Below, piece after piece: positions 25,853-35,816 of a stretch of 64,000 bases of DNA. Made by a program: the position numbers and the translations under genes. The stretch covers positions 1 to 64,000 of the forward strand of contig NZ_VTSX01000024.1 of NCBI RefSeq assembly GCF_008329705.1, in the 5' to 3' direction. Source of the stretch: Chryseobacterium sp. SN22 (GTDB taxonomy: Bacteria; Bacteroidota; Bacteroidia; Flavobacteriales; Weeksellaceae). Position 1 is the first letter of the stretch. Each line of letters opens with the position of its first letter. A model generated the notes under the pieces. The model had not been told where the DNA came from. It did no database searches and saw only the letters and a list, made by a program, of their open reading frames with translations.

Positions 25853-27922
25853 TTAATATCCGGGCAATTGCGTCAGGTTAGGATTATCGATCATCGGATG
25901 GCCTGCGGAAGCTGCGGCAAAAGGAAGCAGTTCCGTTTTGTTTGGCTTAAAGCCGAAAAACAGCCCGTCGCTATCCGATTCGATCCAGCTTGGGTAAGTT
26001 CCGTTGTTTTCAGCATACCCGAATGGCTTGGAATACATGCTGCTTCCCATTTGCAAGGTATTAAAGCCGGCCTTGAATCCGACCGCTTTCCTTGCGTTAC
26101 CGTTAAACGTGCTTGTATAAGCCTGGAACATCTGGGTAGGATACCATTTGTCTTCGGCCTGGTAAGCGACACCATGGGCTGTTACGATTGTTGCCAGTGT
26201 CGCCTGGTACGCTGCATAGTTTGCCGGATTGGTCGGTACATTCTGGATGGCCGCGATCTCTGCAGGACTGGTAATATCAATATAGGGCAAGGCCAGAAAC
26301 GGATCACCGTAGACCTGGGCATTCTTATGAAATTTATACAGCCTGTAAGTGGCGATACTGGCGTATTTTCCGATTCTTTTGGTAAGGTCTTTCATATCCT
26401 GCCGGGTGGCATTGATTTCAGTGGTCAGACTGTTGGTCCTGATAAGATCTGTACGGAGATTGAATTCGCCTGCAAATTCCCATTTCCTTTCCTGTACGAT
26501 TGCCTGAAGAAAATCGTTCTGTCCGGCAGGAATAGGCATCGACCCGATACCGGCTCTCGTGCGGACGGCCATCAGCGCGGCATTGGCAGCGGCTGTGGGA
26601 CCATTATTCAGGTAGTTCTGGGTTTCTGCATACATCAGCAGTACATCAGCATATCTTAAAATCGGAATATTGAGGTTTCTGTCACTGGCTGCCTGAGGTT
26701 CGACACACCAGGAAAGCCTGAATTTCCCGGGCATAATGGCAGAGTACGGGGTGCCCACGTCAACCCATGTATCGGAAGCGGCACCGGTATCCAGAAAATA
26801 GATGCTGTATGAAGTGCAGGATACATCCCTGCGGGTATCGCTGCTGTTAAAGGAAAGATAATACGAAGGGAGCATAAACTGCTGTGCAGAACGGGAGCCA
26901 TAGACGCCTCCACGGGATCCAGGATGCGCATACACCTGGAACGCGGAATTGGTATTTTGACCGTAAGAAGCAATATGCCAAAGCATCTCGGAGTTTACCG
27001 TTCCATAGTTTCTTCGGCAGAAATTGAACCACAAAGCTTCGAAACCGCTTTTCCCGCCCTGGCTCTGCACCAGGCTTTTGGTCCCGCCATTGATGATGGC
27101 TGCACAGGCATTGTCTGCGATCTGATAAAGTTCCTTTACCCGGTTAATATCTCCACGGCGCGATACGATGCCCGGATTTGAGGTATTGAGTTCCCAACGC
27201 AGAGAATATCCGGCTGCATATAATGCAATTCTGGCCAAAAGTGCGTTGATGCCTTCTTTTGACAATCTTTCGGTAGTCCCGAAACCGCTTTGTGACAGCG
27301 AAGGTACGGTAGCGACAGCTTCCTGCAGGTCACCTACGATCCGGTCATAAATCACATCGCGGGAAGCCCGCTTGGGATAAAACGTATTCGGGTCATTGGG
27401 ATCCAGGGATTCCAAAGGTTCCCAGACGGCCGGTACGTCTCCGTAGATCCTGATGAGGTTATAATAACAAAAAGCACGGATCGCTTTTACCTCACCCATT
27501 AAGGCATCGCGTTTGGCACTGGCCGGCATTCCGGATAATTTGCTGGCTGCGATATTGGTACGTTCGATAACCGCATACATGGCGGAATAAATCCCCGTTA
27601 CGGTAAACGGCGTATAGGCATCATAATTGTAATTGGCAATATTGTATTTGGAATTGTTCAGGGCTTCATTGGAATGAACCACCGTGTCACCGGCTCCGAG
27701 CTGGTAAAACATTTCGGTGGGGATCAGGCCCCTGTAACAGCCCAGGACAAACATCTCCGCCGTCTGAAGATTGTCGAAAACCGTATCGGCATCCGCATTA
27801 TTATAAGACGGCTGATCCAGAAAATCATCACTACAGGAGTTGGAAGCCAGAACAGCAAGAAAAAGAGAGGAAAATACAGCCGCTTTCCTGATAAACTTTT
27901 GTTGATTGAATATATTTTTCAT
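25853..27922 (-). CDS. SusD/RagB-family glycan-binding outer-membrane lipoprotein
   Basis: A 689-residue lipoprotein: signal peptide with lipobox LASNSC (lipidated Cys30), followed by the acidic SDD export signal. SusD hallmarks: FLDQPSYNNADADTVFDN, TPR-like helices (AIRAFCYYNLIRIYGDVPAV) and the C-terminal QERKWEFAGEFNLRTDLIR. It sits on the cell surface as the lid of SusC and binds oligosaccharides. It is larger than many SusD proteins (usually 500-600). The susC gene lies 18 bp upstream. The place between rhaT and rhaEW suggests rhamnogalacturonan fragments as ligand. Confidence 0.93.
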   Translation of the reverse strand: MKNIFNQQKFIRKAAVFSSLFLAVLASNSCSDDFLDQPSYNNADADTVFDNLQTAEMFVLGCYRGLIPTEMFYQLGAGDTVVHSNEALNNSKYNIANYNYDAYTPFTVTGIYSAMYAVIERTNIAASKLSGMPASAKRDALMGEVKAIRAFCYYNLIRIYGDVPAVWEPLESLDPNDPNTFYPKRASRDVIYDRIVGDLQEAVATVPSLSQSGFGTTERLSKEGINALLARIALYAAGYSLRWELNTSNPGIVSRRGDINRVKELYQIADNACAAIINGGTKSLVQSQGGKSGFEALWFNFCRRNYGTVNSEMLWHIASYGQNTNSAFQVYAHPGSRGGVYGSRSAQQFMLPSYYLSFNSSDTRRDVSCTSYSIYFLDTGAASDTWVDVGTPYSAIMPGKFRLSWCVEPQAASDRNLNIPILRYADVLLMYAETQNYLNNGPTAAANAALMAVRTRAGIGSMPIPAGQNDFLQAIVQERKWEFAGEFNLRTDLIRTNSLTTEINATRQDMKDLTKRIGKYASIATYRLYKFHKNAQVYGDPFLALPYIDITSPAEIAAIQNVPTNPANYAAYQATLATIVTAHGVAYQAEDKWYPTQMFQAYTSTFNGNARKAVGFKAGFNTLQMGSSMYSKPFGYAENNGTYPSWIESDSDGLFFGFKPNKTELLPFAAASAGHPMIDNPNLTQLPGY

Positions 27923-27940
27923 TTCAGATTCAGTTAAAAA

Positions 27941-30900
27941 TTAAAAAGTTAAATTAATACCGAGCACATAGCTTCTTGATCTCGGAAATGTGGAACTGTC
28001 GTATCCCGGCGTTACCGCGACACCGCTGGCAGCTGAAACCTCGGGATCATAGCCTGAATATCCTGTAATTGTCGCCAGATTGTTAACCGTGAAATAGATC
28101 CTGGCACTGGTGACCATAATGTCTTTCAGATAGTTTTTCGGCAACGAATATCCTAAGGTTAGCTGTGCAATCCGAAGATATGAGCCGTCTTCCACATAAT
28201 AGGATGAAGGATAGGTAATGGCCTGTGTATTGGTGTTGCTTAAACTCCAGAGTCGGGAATCCTCATCCGGATTGAGCTCTTTTAACCGGACAAGGTTGTT
28301 GGTCTGCTGACCGGTATTGGGATCGATCAGATGGTAAAAATTATTCCCGAATTCGGACGGGACATTCTGAAACAGGGAATACGGGCTCAAACTGTGTTTT
28401 GTCGCGTTATAGATATCCCCTCCGACGCTGAATTTCATGAAAATAGCCAGATCGAACCCCTTATATGCAAAATTATTGCTGATCCCTCCGATAAAATCGG
28501 GTGTCGCATCTCCGATCTTTACCATTTTCCTGGTAAACTGATCTCCTGCCGCATTGTCTGCCGCGAATTTAATGTCACCCGGTTTCGGGGTTCCCGTCGC
28601 CGGCTTTACGACGCCGTCTTTCAGGCTCAGTGTTCCGTTTGCATTCTGGATGAAATCATCGGTGGTATAAATTCCCTGGTAAACGTATCCGTACATTTCT
28701 CCCAACTGCTCCCCTACCCTTGCATAATAGGTAACTGCACCGGCCCTGTTGCTGCCGACACTGAAGGTTCTGAAATCCTGCCCTTTTTCAAGGGAAAGCA
28801 CCTTAGACCTGTTATGCCCGACGTTCAGGTCGGTGGTCCATCTGAAGTTGTCCGACCGCAGGTTGATCGTATTCAATGTGAATTCAACACCCCGGTTTCT
28901 CATATTTCCGATGTTCTGGTACTGCCTGGCATACCCGGAAGAAACCGGAAGAACCGCCTGAAGCAGCATGCCGCTGACATTGTTGTTGTACCATTCGCCG
29001 GTCAGCCTGATCCTGTTGCTGAACAGGGCGATGTCAGCTCCTATATTGGTAGACTTGAGTTCTTCCCACTTTAAATTGGGATTTCCAAGGTTGGTGCTCG
29101 TTACATAAGCCGGAGTTCCCGGGGTATTATTGATCGGATAATCCGTAATCGAGTACGTCGTGGTAAACAGATTGTTGCCGATGTCATTATTTCCGGTGAT
29201 CCCGTATTCAAATCTGAGTTTAAAATCGTTGATGATGTTTTTAATTTTGGAGGCCTGCCAGAAGCTTTCCTGCGATGTTCTCCAGGCAGCAGCTACCGAT
29301 GGGAACGTTCCCCATTTATTATTTTTCCCGAATTTTGATGAGCCGTCCTGTCTGATGGTGGCCGTCAGAAGATACCGGTCATCATAATTATAGGTTACTC
29401 TTCCGAAGTATGACATTAAGCTGGTGCTGCTTCGATCCACGGATTTATCAGAAACGGTTGCCGTACTGATATCATTGAGCCCGAAATTCGGAAAAGGAAA
29501 CTTAATCAGCGTCAATGCATTGTTTTCCGACTGAGAATAAACGGCTTCCTGACCGATCAGCGCATTCAGCTTATGCTTATCCCTAAAGGTATTGGTATAG
29601 GTAACCGTATTCGTGATCTGGTATCCGTAAGATTCATTATTCCCTATTTTCCCGTTAATTCCTGTAGTCGTAGGATCGGTAAGGTAAGCCCTGGAGTTTT
29701 CATCAGAAAAAGCCATGGATTTGCTGTTTCTCCAGTTGTACTGGCCTGCCGTTCTGAAGGTGAAGTTTTTTAAAAAATCGATTTCCAGTCCGGCATTGGC
29801 TACGAAATTTCTTGACCGTAGATTCGAAGTGGACGCATTGGTTTCAATGAAAGGGTTCTCGGTGTCATATCCTGGTTCCAGCGCAGAAAAATCACCGTAA
29901 GTCTGGGTATTATAAAGCTCATCCAGTGTAAAACGCGTTCCTCCTGTAATTGGCTGCAGCAGAATTTTCTTCATTCCGGAGTAAGCGCCGCCGCCATTGA
30001 GGGAATTGGAATTGAACATTGAATTGAAATCTACCCTTACGCCTTTATACAGCTGGGAATTGACATTTACCCGGAGAGAGTTTCTTGTTTCACTGAAATT
30101 GTCCAGCAAGCCGTTCTGTTTGTTATAATTATAGCTTACAAAAGCCTGGGTTTTATCCGTCCCTACGGAAAAGTTGAAATTGTGGTTTTGTGTTACGCCG
30201 GTACCGCCCAGCATCTTCTCCTGCCAGTCCAGCGTCGGGGCGTTGGCATATCGGTTATTGATCCTGCTGTAGACGCCCGTGTAAAAACCCGGTGAGTCCG
30301 CAGATAAATTATCATCGAAGATGCTGCTCCATTGCGGTGCGCGTCCCGCAAGCTGGGCCAGTTCATACTGGTATTTTACATAAGAACCTGCATCCGACAG
30401 CATGTCCAGCTTTTTGGAAAGCACATCAAATGACATGAAAGAGTTATAATTGACGGTTGTTCTGCCTTTCTTTCCGCTTTTCGTTTTGATGACGATAATC
30501 CCGTTGGAACCACGGGCACCGTAGATGGCAATGGCCGAAGCGCCTTTCAATACATCAATACTTTCGATATCATTAGGGTTGATAATATTCAATGCATTGT
30601 CAAGCTGGAAACCGTCTACGATATACAACGGCTCTGTTCCCTGGGTGATGGAAGCACCGCCCCGAATCGTTACATTAGCCCCTGCTCCCGGAGCACCGCC
30701 AGCCGTTACGATATTTAATCCGGCAGCCCTTCCCTGTAACGCCTGTAAAGCATTCATGGCCGGTGTCGCCGACAATTCTTTTGCTGAAACTGAGGATACC
30801 GATCCTGTAAGATCGGATTTCTTCACTTTTCCGTACCCGATCACTACCACTTCCTCGATCTCCTTGGTGTTTACTTTCGCCGTATCACGTGCCGTTTTCT

Positions 30901-30982
30901 GGCCCCAGAATAAACCTGACGAAAGAAAAAATGCCGGAAATACGATTCGGGTAATATCCTTGTGTTTAATGATTAAAGACAT
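27941..30982 (-). CDS. SusC/RagA-family TonB-dependent oligosaccharide transporter
   Basis: A 1013-residue outer-membrane barrel. A signal sequence ends near FWGQ (27), then a TonB box (EEVVVIGYG, 43-51), a plug domain (ALQGRAAGLNIV, VTIRGGAS, PLYIVDGFQ, IESIDVLKGASAIAIYGARG) and a beta-barrel ending in Phe (INLTF). The carboxypeptidase-like domain that usually precedes the plug in SusC proteins is absent here; only about 15 residues separate the signal peptide from the TonB box. It imports RG-I fragments together with the SusD protein, powered by TonB-ExbBD. Confidence 0.93.
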   Translation of the reverse strand: MSLIIKHKDITRIVFPAFFLSSGLFWGQKTARDTAKVNTKEIEEVVVIGYGKVKKSDLTGSVSSVSAKELSATPAMNALQALQGRAAGLNIVTAGGAPGAGANVTIRGGASITQGTEPLYIVDGFQLDNALNIINPNDIESIDVLKGASAIAIYGARGSNGIIVIKTKSGKKGRTTVNYNSFMSFDVLSKKLDMLSDAGSYVKYQYELAQLAGRAPQWSSIFDDNLSADSPGFYTGVYSRINNRYANAPTLDWQEKMLGGTGVTQNHNFNFSVGTDKTQAFVSYNYNKQNGLLDNFSETRNSLRVNVNSQLYKGVRVDFNSMFNSNSLNGGGAYSGMKKILLQPITGGTRFTLDELYNTQTYGDFSALEPGYDTENPFIETNASTSNLRSRNFVANAGLEIDFLKNFTFRTAGQYNWRNSKSMAFSDENSRAYLTDPTTTGINGKIGNNESYGYQITNTVTYTNTFRDKHKLNALIGQEAVYSQSENNALTLIKFPFPNFGLNDISTATVSDKSVDRSSTSLMSYFGRVTYNYDDRYLLTATIRQDGSSKFGKNNKWGTFPSVAAAWRTSQESFWQASKIKNIINDFKLRFEYGITGNNDIGNNLFTTTYSITDYPINNTPGTPAYVTSTNLGNPNLKWEELKSTNIGADIALFSNRIRLTGEWYNNNVSGMLLQAVLPVSSGYARQYQNIGNMRNRGVEFTLNTINLRSDNFRWTTDLNVGHNRSKVLSLEKGQDFRTFSVGSNRAGAVTYYARVGEQLGEMYGYVYQGIYTTDDFIQNANGTLSLKDGVVKPATGTPKPGDIKFAADNAAGDQFTRKMVKIGDATPDFIGGISNNFAYKGFDLAIFMKFSVGGDIYNATKHSLSPYSLFQNVPSEFGNNFYHLIDPNTGQQTNNLVRLKELNPDEDSRLWSLSNTNTQAITYPSSYYVEDGSYLRIAQLTLGYSLPKNYLKDIMVTSARIYFTVNNLATITGYSGYDPEVSAASGVAVTPGYDSSTFPRSRSYVLGINLTF

Positions 30983-31040
30983 ATATTAATTTTAATTTAT
31001 ATTACTTTACTGTAGCCAAAGTACACCGTTACAAAAATTT

Positions 31041-31060
31041 CGGCATCCTGTCTTATCCTG
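31041..31060 (-). promoter_or_regulatory. Ten-bp direct repeat box before susC
   Basis: On the minus strand CAGGATAAGA is followed directly by CAGGATGCCG: two identical CAGGAT cores exactly ten bases apart, about 60 bp before the susC ATG. A TACTTTGG promoter-like segment lies in between. Confidence 0.6.
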
Positions 31061-31217
31061 TATACCGATCTTCATTATTTTCCCTTATTTATTGCATATT
31101 GTGGTCTTAAAAACAAAAAAAAGTGATTATGTGACGATATATTGCGGTATAAGCTTTAGAATATAAAAACCGGGATATCAGAATCCAATACCGATTTCTG
31201 ATACGCTTTCATGTAGT

Positions 31218-31248
31218 AAAAAAGGCAGCCGAAAAAATCAGTGCCTTT
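31218..31248 (-). terminator. Rho-independent terminator after rhaT
   Basis: On the minus strand AAAGGCA and TGCCTTT pair (31242-31248 with 31221-31227), followed by T residues. A second inverted repeat TATCAGAA/TTCTGATA lies further on at 31176-31203. Confidence 0.6.
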
Positions 31249-31316
31249 AGGAAGCCTTTCCAGGCTCAGAAACTATATGAATGTGATAAAAACAGCTGGT
31301 GACAGTTAAAAAAAAT

Positions 31317-32405
31317 CTAACGTAATGAGTTTCCGTAGCCCACAATCAAAATGGATATAAACATTACGATCATTCCCATAACAATGGTAGAAATTGTTTT
31401 TTTGGAAACCCCTTTCCATTCTTTGATGATCACGCCCCAAAGATTGGCAATTAAAATAATAAATGCCATGTGGAGGATCCATGAGCTCGGGCCGTTCCCC
31501 ATTTTACTCTCTCCCATCCCGTAGAAAAAAAACTGCAGAAACCACATCGTCCCTGCCAAAGCACAGAATATGATATTTTTTGCAACAGGAACATCCTGCC
31601 TGGTATAATCGGTATAGGATTTATTTTTAATTGAGAGAAAGAGACAGCCCATAAGATTGGAAGCCATCCCTCCCCAGAGAACGACGATGTAGGTTACATT
31701 ATTCTGGAAAAGAAATTCTCCCTGTCCGGGATGAGCGGTTTTCCAGGCTTCATTTGCAACATGGGCCATCGGTTTTCCTGCTTCCAGCCCAAAGTTAAAA
31801 CAGGCACTCAGGATTCCGGAAATAATCGCAACGGTAAGCCCGAGACCGAATTTATATTCCGTTTTTACCGGTATTCCGTGAGGATCTGCAGATTCATGCT
31901 GGAGCTCCTTATCTTTCATCACGCCTGCTTTTCCGCTAATAATAATTCCGATGATACATACGAAAAGCCCGAGAAGGACCATCTGCCCCCAGGAACTTGA
32001 AAACATCAATCCAATCGAATCTTTTCCGGTCTGGGGCGAAAATTCGTAGAAAACGGAGGGTACGAGCGATCCGATAACCATCGTCAGCCCCAGCATAATG
32101 CTGCTTCCCAGGGCAACGCCCAGATAGCGGACGCCCAGGCCGTACATGAAGCCGCCGATTCCCCAGAGCGCGCCGAATAAAAATGTGAAGCCTAAAATTG
32201 ATGAACTTTCATTCCGGATGATGGTCCAGAAATCAGGAATTGTAAGAAAAGCGGCCAGCGGCGGAACGATAATCCAGGAAAAAACGCCTCCGATCAGCCA
32301 GAATGTTTCCCACTTCCACCCTTTTACTTTTTTATAGGGTAAATAAAAACTTCCGGAAGAAAACCCTCCTAAAAAGTGGAAAATAACTCCTAATAATGCA
32401 TTCAT
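31317..32405 (-). CDS. rhaT: L-rhamnose/H+ symporter
   Basis: A 362-residue inner-membrane protein with about ten hydrophobic helices and the RhaT start MNALLGVIFHFLGGFSSGSF followed by LPYKKVKGWKWETFW. Other family stretches: GALWGIGGFMYGLGVRYLG, LGSSIMLGLTMVIGSLVPSV and the C-terminal GMIVMFISILIVGYGN. It takes up L-rhamnose with protons after periplasmic rhamnosidases release it. A palindromic operator lies 39 bp upstream of its ATG, so it is a direct regulon member. Confidence 0.93.
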   Translation of the reverse strand: MNALLGVIFHFLGGFSSGSFYLPYKKVKGWKWETFWLIGGVFSWIIVPPLAAFLTIPDFWTIIRNESSSILGFTFLFGALWGIGGFMYGLGVRYLGVALGSSIMLGLTMVIGSLVPSVFYEFSPQTGKDSIGLMFSSSWGQMVLLGLFVCIIGIIISGKAGVMKDKELQHESADPHGIPVKTEYKFGLGLTVAIISGILSACFNFGLEAGKPMAHVANEAWKTAHPGQGEFLFQNNVTYIVVLWGGMASNLMGCLFLSIKNKSYTDYTRQDVPVAKNIIFCALAGTMWFLQFFFYGMGESKMGNGPSSWILHMAFIILIANLWGVIIKEWKGVSKKTISTIVMGMIVMFISILIVGYGNSLR

Positions 32406-32438
32406 AATTTTATCTTAAGGATTGAATCTGAAAATTAA

Positions 32439-32465
32439 CAAGATGCAACCGATTGCGCATCTTGT
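32439..32465. promoter_or_regulatory. Palindromic operator before rhaT, site 4
   Basis: Core TGCAACCGATTGCGCA at 32444-32459, embedded in a longer dyad with ACAAGATGC on the left and GCATCTTGT on the right. It lies where a repressor would cover the rhaT promoter. Together with site 1 it is the clearest member of the family. Confidence 0.7.
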
Positions 32466-32624
32466 ACTGTCATGTCTGACCTTTTGAAAAATAAGAAATT
32501 TTATATTGTCTCAAAAAGATTATTTAAAATCCTGCTACCAATGCAGTTAGAACATTTTACCATCCGGATACGGCATCGCACTTTAACGAAAACCTGTGAT
32601 CATCCCGGCTTTTTCCTGTTCCGA

Positions 32625-32662
32625 GAAAAAAAATCTGACAGGTTTTGAAGCCTGCCAGATTT
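32625..32662 (-). terminator. Rho-independent terminator after the PL11-GH105 operon
   Basis: AAATCTGACAGG (32631-32642) pairs with CCTGCCAGATTT (32651-32662), one mismatch. On the minus strand a run of eight T follows. It lies 46 bp after the GH105 stop codon. Confidence 0.8.
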
Positions 32663-32707
32663 AAATATTTATGAAATCAGGTATTCTCTGTTCCTCTATC
32701 TGATCCC

Positions 32708-33868
32708 CTAATTCAGCTTATAGACCTCACTTGCTGCAAGCAGCAGACATCCCAAGCCATAATCTTCAAAATCCGGCTCTTTACCGGCAGAAAGCGGCTG
32801 GCCATCCTTCGGTTCTTTTCCGGTACCCTGAACCCAACCCAGAAATCCGTTCGGCTGTACGGAATCTCTTACAATCGCATTCCAGGCCCGGATTAAAACA
32901 GGCAAATAGGTTTTCCGGTCAATCAGCTTATTATTGATCCCATACGCCATCCCGTAGACAAACAATGCAGTCCCGGTCATTTCCTTACCACCGAAATTCG
33001 TGGGATCATGAAGGCTTACATTCCAGAAACCGTCTTCACGCTGAACCGGAACCAATGCCGCCAACAGATCTTTATAATCCTTTAGATATTCCTGATAATG
33101 AGGATCAGATTTCGGTGTATCGTGAAGTGTTTTGGCCAAAGCTGCCACTACCCAGCCGTTTCCACGGCTCCAATAGCAATCTTCGCCATTCGGTTCCTTG
33201 TAAGGCGGAACAAAACTCTTGTCTCTCCACCAGATCTTATCAGCCTGATTGTACAAACCGTTTCCGCCGTGCCTGTATTTGGTGAAAGCATACATTTCGT
33301 AATTTCTGTCAAAATACTTTTGCTCACCGGTAATTCTTCCTAATTTCGTAAAAATCGGCATCGACATCTGAAGCGCATCAATCCACCACCAATCGTCAAC
33401 TTTGTTCGTCGCAATCATGCTGTCCATAGCCGCCTTCACGTTTCTGATTCTTTCGGGATTTTTTCTTCCATCGATTTCATACAAGTCAATGTAGGTCTGT
33501 CCACAAGCCTGATGGTCGGCATTTCGGGTATAGGTACCGCGCTGCAGCTCCCAGTTGTGGCTGTCTGCCCAGGACATCGCATAGTTATAATATTCCTTTT
33601 TCGGATCCACGGAATATAAAGCCATCAGACCTTCGTAATATACCGCTCTTGTCCAAAGATTACTCGGCCATACTTTTTTACCGACAATTTCTTTTTTGGT
33701 ATCGGGCCATTTGTTCATAAAGTATTGATTGGCCCGTCTTGAAACTTCCAGAACCTCCTTTTTGTTGGGAAGTTCTACTTTCGATGCGATGTTTTGCTTC
33801 TGAACCGAACAGGAAGTCATTCCCACAATCATCATTGCAAAACAGCCTGTTGTGAATAGTCTTTTCAT
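32708..33868 (-). CDS. GH105 unsaturated rhamnogalacturonyl hydrolase, lipoprotein
   Basis: A 386-residue lipoprotein (lipobox GMTSC, Cys20) with an (alpha/alpha)6 barrel of the YteR/YesR family. It removes the unsaturated galacturonosyl residue that PL11 lyase leaves at the non-reducing end of RG-I oligosaccharides, by hydrating the C4-C5 double bond. Seen: NADHQACGQTY, DDWWWIDALQMS with Asp164, which I take as the equivalent of YteR Asp143, YWSRGNGWVVAALA and GTALFVYGMAYGI. The start at 33868 gives the lipoprotein signal. It follows the PL11 gene by 13 bp. Confidence 0.92.
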   Translation of the reverse strand: MKRLFTTGCFAMMIVGMTSCSVQKQNIASKVELPNKKEVLEVSRRANQYFMNKWPDTKKEIVGKKVWPSNLWTRAVYYEGLMALYSVDPKKEYYNYAMSWADSHNWELQRGTYTRNADHQACGQTYIDLYEIDGRKNPERIRNVKAAMDSMIATNKVDDWWWIDALQMSMPIFTKLGRITGEQKYFDRNYEMYAFTKYRHGGNGLYNQADKIWWRDKSFVPPYKEPNGEDCYWSRGNGWVVAALAKTLHDTPKSDPHYQEYLKDYKDLLAALVPVQREDGFWNVSLHDPTNFGGKEMTGTALFVYGMAYGINNKLIDRKTYLPVLIRAWNAIVRDSVQPNGFLGWVQGTGKEPKDGQPLSAGKEPDFEDYGLGCLLLAASEVYKLN

Positions 33869-33881
33869 TTTATATTTAAAT

Positions 33882-35768
33882 TTAATTGTCAATCTTAGGT
33901 TTTGCCGTAAAAACATTCGGCTTCGGTATTTCTTTTACCGATTCATCCAGATAATAATCCGTATGCGGAGGCTGATTGTACCCTACATTCTGCCAGACAA
34001 TACCCAACCGGTATTGCGGATTGTGCATCAAAGTATACAATCTGTGTTTCGTCGGAATGGTGGTGCTGAAAATTCTTAATTCCTGATTATCGGCTGTTCT
34101 GTACATCACTTCCTCACGCCAGTCTCCGAATAAATCGGCAACCAGAGCCGGGTTTTTCTTGGTTCCGTTATTTGATTCACACTGGAAATTTTTAGCGTCG
34201 AAAAAGACCTCTGACTTTTCCCTTTTCCAGTCCCATTTTGAAACAACGGTACCATCCAGAATTTCACTTAACAAATCGCCGTCCCAATAAATTCCCATAT
34301 TCACTGCAGGATTTTTATCGCTGATTTTTTCGCCTTTTGCACTGTAAACGCCTTTCAGCCCGGCTCCTGCGGCCCAGCATTCGGAACCGTCATAACGGGG
34401 ATCGATATTCAGAGACAGGCCTCTTCCCGGTCCCTGGAACTTGCTTGCCTTACTGTAAACGGCAGAAGGCAATTTCCACAGCACTTTTCCGGTTTTCGCA
34501 TCCCGGAAATGCGCACCCGCATCGTCAAATCTTTCCTGAATATCAAAAATTTCCAGTCCGGGATTCGCCGGATCCAAATCTCCGACGTGCAATGCATCGC
34601 CGTGGCCGTAACCTGTACTGTTCAAAACTTTTCCGTCATCATCAACCGTCATTGCCCCGAAAACAATCTCGTCTTTTCCGTCATTATCGACGTCTGCAAT
34701 GCTCAGATTATGATTTCCCTGCCCGCGGTATTTTTTATTTTCCTCTGAACTTTCGGTATCGAAAAGCCAGCGAAGGCTTAGCTTTTTATCTTTAAAATCC
34801 CAGGCTGCCATCGCCGTTCTGGTATAGTAGCCTCTCGACATAATTACGCTTGGCGCTTTTCCGTCCAGGTAAGCAACGGCTCCCAAGAACCGGTCGATGC
34901 GGTTTCCTTTGGCATCGCCCCAGGTTTCAGTCATCTGTTCAGCAGTCGGATGTAAACTGCCTGAAAACCTCGGAACCTGATAATTGACGGTGTGAATTTC
35001 CGCACCGGTCTGCCCGTCAAACACCGTCAGGAATTCCGGTCCCGAAAGGATCATCCCGTTTTCGTTAACGTAATTTTTGGTCGGGTCACCAATGAATTTT
35101 CCTTTCCCATCCTGGGTTCCGTCGGCAGTTTTCATTACGATTTCCGCTTTTCCGTCCCGGTCTAGATCGTACACCAAAAACTGGGTATAATGCGCACCTT
35201 CCCTGATGTTTCTGCCTAAATTGATTTCCCACAAAAATGTTCCGTCCGTTTTGTAAGCCTGAATAACCGGTGGGTCTGTTTCTCCTTTCTGGCTGTTATC
35301 TTTCGAGCGTCCCGTCTGATGCAGAATAATTTCGTATGTTCCGTCACCATCCAGATCGGCCACTGAGGCGTCATTCGGGGTATAACCTTCCGGTGTTTTC
35401 AGCGGAATTGACCAATACGGCTTCTGATTGGCAGTGTACTTCGCAAAATCCCGGTCAATCTCCTGATGCTGCGTATTTGATTTGACGAAATACGTATAGT
35501 TTTTTCCTTGGTCAGCGGTTTTATCTAAAAAATGAGTTTCGTGAAGCAAAGGTTTTCCGTTCAGCTTTCTGGTCTGATTATTTTCGGTGCGATACAGATC
35601 AAAATGCGTATTCTGAGCTTCCGTCCCCAGCAGTCGCCAACTTACAAAAACACCTGCATCTGCGGGAATAGCAACGATTCCTCTTTTCAGGTATTCCATC
35701 TGTCTCTGGGCAGAAAACGGCTGTGACAGAAATATGGCTGATGTAATGAATAGGTATCTGATTTTCAT
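33882..35768 (-). CDS. PL11 rhamnogalacturonan lyase
   Basis: A 628-residue secreted beta-propeller lyase with signal peptide (to about FSAQ). It cleaves the backbone of rhamnogalacturonan I between rhamnose and galacturonate by beta-elimination. Typical: RQMEYLKRGIVAIPADAGVF followed by VSWRLLGTE; repeated calcium-binding Asp-rich loops DLDGDGTYEIILHQTG, DLDRDGKAEIVMKTADGTQD, DVDNDGKDEIVFGA; and LFGDWREEVMYRT. The start at 35768 fits the signal peptide. The downstream GH105 completes depolymerisation. Confidence 0.93.
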   Translation of the reverse strand: MKIRYLFITSAIFLSQPFSAQRQMEYLKRGIVAIPADAGVFVSWRLLGTEAQNTHFDLYRTENNQTRKLNGKPLLHETHFLDKTADQGKNYTYFVKSNTQHQEIDRDFAKYTANQKPYWSIPLKTPEGYTPNDASVADLDGDGTYEIILHQTGRSKDNSQKGETDPPVIQAYKTDGTFLWEINLGRNIREGAHYTQFLVYDLDRDGKAEIVMKTADGTQDGKGKFIGDPTKNYVNENGMILSGPEFLTVFDGQTGAEIHTVNYQVPRFSGSLHPTAEQMTETWGDAKGNRIDRFLGAVAYLDGKAPSVIMSRGYYTRTAMAAWDFKDKKLSLRWLFDTESSEENKKYRGQGNHNLSIADVDNDGKDEIVFGAMTVDDDGKVLNSTGYGHGDALHVGDLDPANPGLEIFDIQERFDDAGAHFRDAKTGKVLWKLPSAVYSKASKFQGPGRGLSLNIDPRYDGSECWAAGAGLKGVYSAKGEKISDKNPAVNMGIYWDGDLLSEILDGTVVSKWDWKREKSEVFFDAKNFQCESNNGTKKNPALVADLFGDWREEVMYRTADNQELRIFSTTIPTKHRLYTLMHNPQYRLGIVWQNVGYNQPPHTDYYLDESVKEIPKPNVFTAKPKIDN

Positions 35769-35816
35769 AATTCTAATTATCAATTTGTAAGGATAATCAC
35801 TTTTATACTGACTATC

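Noticed and set aside
25841..26659. 272-codon plus-strand frame within the susD gene
   Set aside because: Antisense shadow of an unmistakable SusD lipoprotein.
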